Source: Hyperoodon ampullatus (lineage: Eukaryota > Chordata > Mammalia > Artiodactyla > Ziphiidae). Taken from it: DNA of 64,000 nt. Every line of letters starts with the position of its first letter. Positions within the stretch are counted from its first letter, which is position 1. The DNA is taken from positions 30,922,800 to 30,986,799 of the forward strand of contig OX457071.1 of NCBI GenBank assembly GCA_949752795.1, read 5' to 3'. The position numbers and the translations under genes are program-made. Shown piece by piece: positions 57,335 through 64,000 of the stretch. A model generated the notes under the pieces. The model saw only the letters and a program-made list of their open reading frames with translations, was not told the DNA's origin and searched no databases.

Positions 57335-57580
57335 GTTACTTTTAATTGAGATATAATTGACGTATATTAGGTGTTGGTTTGATACATTTACATATTGCAG
57401 TATGACTACCACCTTAACACTGACACCGTCATCACATTCCATAATTCTCTCTTCTTTTTGCGTGAGAACAATTCAGATCTAGTCTCCTAACAACTTCGAA
57501 GTTTCTAATACAGTATCGTTGACTATATTGACATGTGTTTTTCTAACTGAAGTTTGTTTGTGCATTTTTGTAATTGTCTT
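57335..57580 (-). mobile_element. L1M 3' UTR fragment
   Basis: 'TTAATTGAGATATAATTGAC', 'TTCTTTTTGCGTGAGAACAA', 'TCAGATCTAGTCTCCTAACA' and 'ATACAGTATCGTTGACTATA' follow the L1M 3' UTR in reverse. Confidence 0.7.
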
Positions 57581-57677
57581 TGAGGTTAACATCAATACTT
57601 AATCCATTCCCAGCCCAAAATTAGGGGACGGCATGAGGTAAGATTTATTGAGGCTAACCCAGTAGCAAAGGCTAACC

Positions 57678-57865
57678 AAGTAGTAGGCACTGTCTTAAAT
57701 GCCTTACATGTATGAATTTATTTACTCCTTATAACAACCCTGAAGTCTGCTTATTTGTCCCATTTTATAGAAAAGAAACAGGCATTGAGGCCTTGTCCAC
57801 AGCTGTACAGTTAGATGAATGAGGCTGGGTGATCTGACTCCCATACAACCCCAAGCACTTAACAA
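57678..57865 (-). mobile_element. MIR
   Basis: 'GTAGGCACTGTCTTAAATGC', 'TCCTTATAACAACCCTGAAG' and 'TCCCATTTTATAGAAAAGAA' match MIR in reverse. Confidence 0.75.
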
Positions 57866-59785
57866 CAGACCTTCTCCCATAAGGGATGGCCAACAGACCA
57901 GAGTTTACAAATAATATAATCATAAGTGAAAGCTTCATGAAATCAACTTGGCTATGTTTATCATGGTCTTTTCAGCTATGCAGCCCTTTAAGGGTAATCT
58001 TACACCCTGGTTAACTCCCTCAGCACTCGTAGATTCTGTTTTAGTCACTCCATAGCTGCTTACATTTGGTCTTCTGTTGTTGTTTTTTCATAAACATAAT
58101 GCACATTGACTTACCCATATTTTAAGTTCTAAAGATCAGAGACAATCTCTTTTACTATTTGTCTATTTTCCACAAGAAAAGACATGGAAAAACAAGGATA
58201 GAGTAAGCACTGAAAAATGTATCCTGAATGAGGTGGATTTAAGAAAGTTAAATAATTTGGTTTTTATTAAGCTATTTTTTACATCTGCCAAAATGTGTAA
58301 TCTTCAGATAATTTGGTATCATTGGTTTTCAGTCACATATTAATGCCAACATGCATTTGTCCAATTTGGTCATCTTCTGAGAGACTCACAGAAATTTCTC
58401 CAAAGAAGATGCTTAATACATTCTCACTGATAATATACATATTCTTTAACTAACTTCTTGCTGAAAAAAAACAAAAACAAAAAACCCAGGTTCCAGATAA
58501 AGCTAAATGAGACAGTTGCAGATATTTCCACAAACGCCTAATATTCATGCACAGAATTAGGAAAAGTCAAAGCCTTGCTATTCTACATTAAAGTATATTT
58601 TTATTACCCAATAAACAAGGAAAATTAAGCTGGTAATTAGTATGAACTTTGTATCTGATTCACAGATGTCTTCTGATAACTCATATTTAATCCTGCAATG
58701 TCATTGCCAGTAATACATTGAATACTTATTAGGTTTATAGGCACATCATCTTTTTGAAGGGTCTCAGAAGTTGCCCTCAGGTAATCTAGATAGGAGTCAA
58801 AAGAATAAATACGTTGCGTTGTTTGGAAAATAGGATAAGAAATCTTAGAAACCAGTGATACATAATCCTTTTTGTTAGAACATGAATTTAATCTTAGAAG
58901 TTAGTATGTAATGAAGAGAACTAAAAAATCAAACAGATAATGTTTCATCTGTTGCTCTAAAAATTTTTTTAAGAAATGAAAGCTAGAAACTCTAAATGTC
59001 ATACGCTGGAGTATAGCTATTAATATGTAATTTTCCCCTGGGAAGCCCTTCTGTTTTGGTCACTATCATAGGCATCAACACTTTATTTTTCTGCTTTACT
59101 TTCTCTTTGAATGAACCCAAATTTGCACCAGTGATGTCAAACAAGTTTGAACAGTGAATCACAACATACCAGTTAATCCTGCATGGCAACAAGCCATCTG
59201 ATAACCAGCCCCTCTGTTGTTCTTCGGAAGCCGTAATACACATCACGTGGAGATTTGCACCTTCCCTGTAACATAAGCACCACTAACACTTAGTAATATA
59301 TAAAGTTTCTGCTTGACAATGTGATCTTTAACATACAGGCACTTCTATTACCTGGTACTATGTAAACCTGTGGAAAATATGAGATAATGAGAGAAATCTT
59401 AAAATGGTAAATTTTCTAGTGTTTGAATCGTTTTACTGACTCTTGGAATCAGACAGTCTTAAAGTATTATAGTTTATATTGGCAGCTGGAAGAATCAAAT
59501 ATTTATTATATTGATAATTAACTCTCTGAGTTAGGAGGAATAGATTGTAATTCACAGAGGCTCCAGGCTTTCTGGAGACATTATCCTTAATTAATATCTC
59601 TAGATTATGAAACAGTTCTCACACTACACATCCGTTTTCCCTATAAATGAGTTGCATTATGTAGGTTTTGATGGCTGAAAGTAGGTCCTTGAATGGAGGA
59701 TCCAGGGGACGTGTTAGGGGCAACTAAGGAATTTCAGTTAGTAGGGCTTAAGTAGACTAGCAGGCTAGTAGACTTGTCTTGATGC
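57866..59785. other. Long unique, non-coding stretch
   Basis: About 1.9 kb of AT-rich sequence without a recognised repeat or gene. The minus frame 58992-59246 has no recognised content. Confidence 0.45.
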
Positions 59786-59807
59786 ATGCATGCTTGGAAG
59801 CATGCAT
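59786..59807. repeat. Short inverted repeat
   Basis: ATGCATGCTT GG AAGCATGCAT: perfect 10-base arms around a 2-base spacer, in an ATGC-rich segment. Confidence 0.9.
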
Positions 59808-59832
59808 CATGCTCAGGATGGCTTTGGGAAGA

Positions 59833-60063
59833 GAGGAGGTGATTTTTTTGTTTTTTTCGGTATGCGGACCTCTCACTGTTGTGGCCTCTCCCGTTGCGGA
59901 GCACAGGCTCCGGACGCGCAGGCTCAGTGGCCATGGCTCACGGGCCTAGCCACTCCGCGGCATGTGGGATCTTCCCGGACCGGGGCACGAACCCGTGTCC
60001 CCTGCATCGGCAGGTGGACTCTCAACCACTGCGCCACCAGGGAAGCCCGAGGAGGTGATTTTT
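59833..60063 (-). mobile_element. CHR SINE with TSD
   Basis: Minus-strand CHR SINE. The perfect 15-base duplication GAGGAGGTGATTTTT is at 59833-59847 and 60049-60063. Confidence 0.95.
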
Positions 60064-60206
60064 AAGTAGCACCACTGGTGGTTATTAAGATGGGAGTAGA
60101 ACTTCACGGGGGAGGGACCCAAAAAACTCGGTGCATACAGACCAAAGACAAGTAATTTGTCTTAGCGTTCAAAATCTTTACCAAGACTGCCTACCCATCC
60201 TTACCT

Positions 60207-60370
60207 CTTACTATGTGTCCTTACCTCACCCTTAGTCTCAGTTTTCCCATCTGTTAAATGGGGATAGTAGTGTTAATCTCATAGGGTTGTTCTGAAAATT
60301 AAACAGATAATCCATACATAGTACAGTGCTTAGCATCATTTATTAAGTGCTCAATAAATATCAGCCAGCA
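60207..60370 (+). mobile_element. MIR
   Basis: 'CTCAGTTTTCCCATCTGTTA', 'AATGGGGATAGTAGTGTTAA', 'TCATAGGGTTGTTCTGAAAA' and 'TTAAGTGCTCAATAAATATC': a well-kept MIR 3' half. Confidence 0.85.
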
Positions 60371-60479
60371 TTCTTCTTCTTCCACTCCTCCAGAAGTAAA
60401 CTCTGAATTTCTAGTAGACTGCTTTATCCACATTTGACCAAATACCCCCTCATTCCTTTTTATCCCTGGGCCAATGCTC

Positions 60480-60790
60480 AGGTGATTCATCCTGTCTAGA
60501 GTGTGACCCTCTCCACTTCACCCTACGCCTCCCTTCTCGAATTCCCACTCAAAGTCAGGGTCCTGCTCAAATCTCACTTTTCCCAGGATGACGTCCTAAC
60601 CACCACAGCCCCCAGGGGTGGCTCCCATCTCTGAATTCCTCTAATGACCACGAACAGTCTTTGGAACACCAGTTCGTTGTCCCTTATATTGTCGGGTGTC
60701 TTTTAAATTATATGTATAGACATATGCCTTGTCATACCACTTACTAAGCAGCATGTGCCTTAAAGTAGAGATTGTTGGGTCTGATGCTCT
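60480..60790 (+). mobile_element. Probable L2
   Basis: 'GGTCCTGCTCAAATCTCACT' and 'TTTTCCCAGGATGACGTCCT' resemble the L2 3' region on the plus strand; the rest is weak. Confidence 0.5.
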
Positions 60791-60821
60791 TGGGCCCCCA
60801 AATCGCTGAGTAGGAGGTCTT

Positions 60822-61060
60822 GCGGAGTGGCCTGGTGGAATAAGTAATCAGCTTTGGAGCCAGACAGCGCCTGGTTGGGATTCTTGGCCTGCCACTTCCT
60901 TGCCATGTGATCTTGGGCAGTTTACCTTTCCTGAGCCTTAATTTTCTCTTCTGTAAAGTGCAGATACCCTATAGAATTTTTTGAAAATTAGTAGTAATAT
61001 GTATCACACACCTAGCACAGTTCTGGGCACAAGTAAATGCTTCATGATATTGCTGTTATT
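60822..61060 (+). mobile_element. MIR
   Basis: 'TCAGCTTTGGAGCCAGACAG', 'CTGCCACTTCCTTGCCATGT', 'GATCTTGGGCAGTTTACC' and 'CACCTAGCACAGTTCTGGGC'. Nearly full length. Confidence 0.85.
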
Positions 61061-61274
61061 ATACAGAATATATATCAGTAGATACTTCTTAACTGATCAA
61101 TAGAGAACAACAAATGCCCACCCTTCTCCCTGCCCCCAAAAGAGGAAAAGACATATATGTTTGCAATTTCAAAGAATATTTTGCCATTTCTAATGAAAAT
61201 AACAAAACAAGTAGATTAAGCTTCTTTATCTTAACCACCCCAAAGTATTACACCTCTGTGAACATATAACCATG

Positions 61275-62099
61275 CATTCCTTCAATAATCAATGCCATGA
61301 TTTGTATGGCACTGTTCTAGGTACTTCAGATGACAAAGTGATTAAGAAAAATCTAAAAGATACAGCAAACTAGGGAATATAACAAAAGAGAAGCAGACTC
61401 ACACATATAGAGAACACACTAGTGGTTGCCAGTGGGGAGAGGGAAGGGAGGAGGAGCAATATAGGGGCAGGGGAGTAAGAGGTACAACTATTAGGTATAA
61501 AATAAGCTACAAGGATATATTGTACAACACAGGGAATATAGCCAATATTTTATAACTATAAATGGAGTATAACCTTTAAAAATTGGGAATCACTGTATTG
61601 TACACCTGTGACTTACATAATATTGTACAGCAGCTATACATCAATTTTTTAAGTCTTTAATTAAAAAAAAAAGAAAAAGTCCCCACCCACATCTCTGCTG
61701 AGAGAGATGGATGATAGATAAATATACTATATAATGTTAGGAGTGATAAGCGAAACGGAGGAAAATAAAGCAACAGACAGTGAGAGGGTGGGGGGAAAGG
61801 GGTTGGGAGGGGACATGTATGTCCTCTCTGAAGAAGTGACATTTGATTAGAGCCATGAATTCAGTGAGGCCAGAGCCATATGGTGAGAAATAGTTCTAGG
61901 CAGAGGAATAGCAAGAGTGAAGGCCCTGAGTTGAATTGAGTTTGACATATTCCAAGAACAGTTAGAAGGCCACTGTGGCTGGAGCAGAGTTGAGCTGGAG
62001 AAGGAATGATAAGGTCTGAGCGGTCCTAGAGGGCCTTGTGGGTGATAATAAAGACTTCGGGCTTTGTTTTCAGTGAAATGGGAAACCGCTGGCGTTTTT
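61275..62099 (-). mobile_element. L2, interrupted by an L1
   Basis: L2 in reverse, in two pieces. 61275-61354 has 'GGCACTGTTCTAGGTACTTC'. 61675-62099 has 'TGAAGAAGTGACATTTGATT', 'CTAGGCAGAGGAATAGCAAG' and 'AGAGGGCCTTGTGGGTGATA'. The L1 at 61355-61670 splits it, and a CHR SINE sits at its right end. Confidence 0.7.
61355..61674 (+). mobile_element. L1 3' end inside L2
   Basis: Plus-strand L1 3' UTR: 'AAGAGAAGCAGACTCACACA', 'ATTGTACAACACAGGGAATA', 'TAAATGGAGTATAACC' and 'GTACAGCAGCTATACATCAA', then an A tail. AAGAAAAA words flank it. Confidence 0.9.
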
Positions 62100-62330
62100 T
62101 GTTTTGTTTTGTTTGTTTTGTTTTGCGGTACGCGGGCCTCTCACTGCTGTGGCCTCTCCCGTTGCAGAGCACAGGCTCCGGACGCGCAGGCTCAGCGGCC
62201 ATGGCTCACGGGCCCAGCCGCTCCGCGGCATGTGGGATCTTCCCGGACCGGGGCACGAACCCGTGTCCCCTGCATCAGCAGGCGGACTCTCAACCACTGC
62301 GCCACCAGGGAAGCCCTCTCTGCTGTTTTT
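62100..62330 (-). mobile_element. CHR SINE with (TTTTG)n tail
   Basis: Minus-strand CHR SINE, body about 62124-62316, with an unusual TTTTGTTTTGTTTTG tail. The flanks resemble a short, imperfect GCTG..TTTTTT duplication. It carries the longest open frame in the window (62036-62569, 177 codons), which is SINE read-through. Confidence 0.93.
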
Positions 62331-62399
62331 TAAACATAAATTTATTGTTTATACGTAGATTAATTTTAATCATTAGCGCCTCCTGTCTTGCCACTCTTC

Positions 62400-63000
62400 C
62401 TGGGGACTCTAGGATGGTTAAGGACATTATTATTATCCTGGTCACCCAGGCTAAGCTGCTGGGGTCATTCTTCTCTCTCCCTTATCTGCCATCATCCAGT
62501 CAGTTACCAAGAACTGACAGATCTACTTCTGAAATGTCTTGGAATTGGTCCCCTCTGATTCAGATTTAAAGACAGTACTTTGGTTCGGCTTAGAATCCAC
62601 TGCTTAGATGATGGCAGTAAATAGCTCTCTAACTGATAAGGGCTGATTCACTAATGAATCCTATTTTTATAAGCCAGAATTTTCCTCCTGAAACTAAAAA
62701 AAAAAAAAAAAAAAAAAAATCCTGACGCTTCCAGGACCTACAAAATACGGTTCCTTATAAGGGAACACTCAAAGCCCGTGGTATCTGGCTCTGGTCATCC
62801 TGTTCTTGTCTCTTCTACTTTTTCTTTACCACTCACACATTCTTTTAAGACCCACAAGCCGGTGTCCTACATTAAGCTTGCCCAGATCTTCTCAGAATTA
62901 GACACTTTCTCCCTTTACTCCCATAGTGCTTTATTATTCCTCTCTTTATCACATATCATTTCTACAGCTTTTATAATTATGATTCACATACATAAGTTGG
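62400..63000 (+). mobile_element. Probable L2
   Basis: 'GTCATTCTTCTCTCTCCCTT' and 'CAGTCAGTTACCAAGAACTG', then 'TATCTGGCTCTGGTCATCCT' follow L2 order on the plus strand. Diverged, and interrupted by an A24 tract. Confidence 0.5.
62696..62719. repeat. (A)24 tract flanked by near-direct repeats
   Basis: Twenty-four A between TCCTGAAACT (62686-62695) and TCCTGACGCT (62720-62729), 8 of 10 bases identical. Confidence 0.75.
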
Positions 63001-64000
63001 AGCAATTTTTTATTATCTTAACAGCTGGCACCAGGTTCCTGCAGGAAAAACTCCTGTGGTGTAGAAAATGTGCTTTTAGGAATGCTTGGAGGTAGACTGA
63101 CAGCTGAACCCCACTCCTACTTCCCGGCCAAGGATTTGGATGTAACCTTAGCCCCAGGGTTTTTAGTAGGGGAAATCTGCCCTGCATGTGCCAAGGGAAG
63201 GAGTTTGTTGTTTTTCTCTTGAATAAAGATGAGATGGGGGTAGAAGAAACCAGAGAAGAGATGAAGGAGAGAGAGAGTGCCAACAAGATGTACACTTGCC
63301 TGAGGCTGGAGGGGGCCAGTGAGCAGCACAAAAGTAGCCAAAAGCATTTTATAAATACAGGAACACTAGGAAGGGAAAGACAAAGCTCCAGGAGTGCCTC
63401 AACGTCTGTAGTAAAAAGGGCTACTGAACTCAGATGAGCATTTGTGGTTGTTCTTGATGTGAAGATTGAAGAATGTGCTGATTTTTACATCCGGATTAAT
63501 GATAGAGGCCAAGATAGCCCTGAGAATATAAACCTCCCAGAAATTTACATACATCTTTTGGGAGTGAGGGTTGGACTTCCACATGTCATATAATTGGTAA
63601 ATATTTGAGTCCATTGTCACCTGTCTGAGGCAGATAAATATCCAAATCCTACACCTCACCAGATTATAAACTCTCTGAGGATACTTTTGTATGCCCACTT
63701 GCTTTCCTATGGTGAACCCACAGAAAATATTTGTTGTTTTATTTGATTGAATAAGTAGTGTTAAGATGAAAAATACCTATACACCTGACTGCTGTTTATT
63801 TAAACTCTCATCTTATGGATTTTCTCAGCAGGAAAAAGCCAAGTAAAAAAATACCAACAGTGCAAATGATATTTAATCATCAATGAATATGGTGCACGAG
63901 ACTCAGTGTTGTCATCTTGATATATTATAGGTTTTCCATCTTACTCTAGGACAGATGTGATGTAGGAGGAAGTGTAGACTGGAGGTCTTAAGTCTATCAT
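63001..64000. other. Unique stretch to the window end
   Basis: No supported gene or repeat. Overlapping short frames on both strands (62984-63437, 63399-63698) have no recognised domain. Confidence 0.4.

Noticed and set aside
5953..62330. Repeated ~190-base unit as a CRISPR-like or satellite array
   Set aside because: The copies are dispersed, on both strands, each with its own TSD and tail: retroposons and not an array.
62036..62569. 177-codon plus frame, the longest in the window
   Set aside because: It runs through a CHR SINE. The same peptide-like string recurs at every young SINE in the window, in several frames and on both strands.

Overview
This is a gene-poor mammalian nuclear window, almost certainly from a cetacean and probably a toothed whale. 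The best evidence is a tRNA-derived SINE of the CHR (Cetacea-Hippopotamus-Ruminant) family. Its sense strand opens with GGCTTCCCTGGTGGCGCAG and it ends in an A-rich tail. I count 19 CHR-type copies, about 14 of them from one young, roughly 190-base subfamily. Many have clean target-site duplications (TSDs). Cetartiodactyl-type L1 3' ends, (TG)n tracts, ancient MIR and L2 copies and Tigger-type DNA transposon fossils fit the same picture. The exact species cannot be read from the sequence.

I found no convincing protein-coding gene, RNA gene, CRISPR array or prokaryotic-style operon. Nearly all longer open frames are CpG-rich SINE sequence read in several frames, L1 ORF2 remnants, or chance frames. 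Three short plus-strand segments have plausible splice signals and at least one open frame (29247-29300, 31513-31575, 55364-55415). They are listed only as weak exon candidates.

Layout. 1-4400: L1 3' tail, MER2, truncated SINE, older L1 pieces. 4400-11270: mostly unique sequence with two young SINEs, MIRs and an L2 holding a 40-base tandem duplication. 11275-18500: L1 3' half, a Tigger1-type fossil, an ERVL-like LTR, and an L1M copy abutting an L1 with a twin-priming inversion. 18500-27400: unique sequence, a long CHR SINE, several L2 fragments (one covering the dead reverse-transcriptase active site) and a (TG)n microsatellite. 27400-42330: a SINE with a 35-base A tail, a palindromic GATA-like site, a probable ERV LTR, one exon candidate, a Tigger-type element, two SINEs at the same target and L1 3' ends. 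42330-64000: L2 and MIR fossils, nine more CHR SINEs (one with a TATC microsatellite), two L1 3' ends, an L1M piece and an L2 interrupted by an L1 and a SINE.

The window reads as intergenic or deep-intronic DNA built from layered retroposition: L2, MIR and Tigger first, then L1M, ERV LTRs and cetartiodactyl L1, and finally CHR SINEs. Eleven of 16 L1 segments are on the minus strand; if this is an intron, that mildly favours a plus-strand host gene. I see no new biological system. Family names come from recognising consensus motifs by eye and were not checked with a search.
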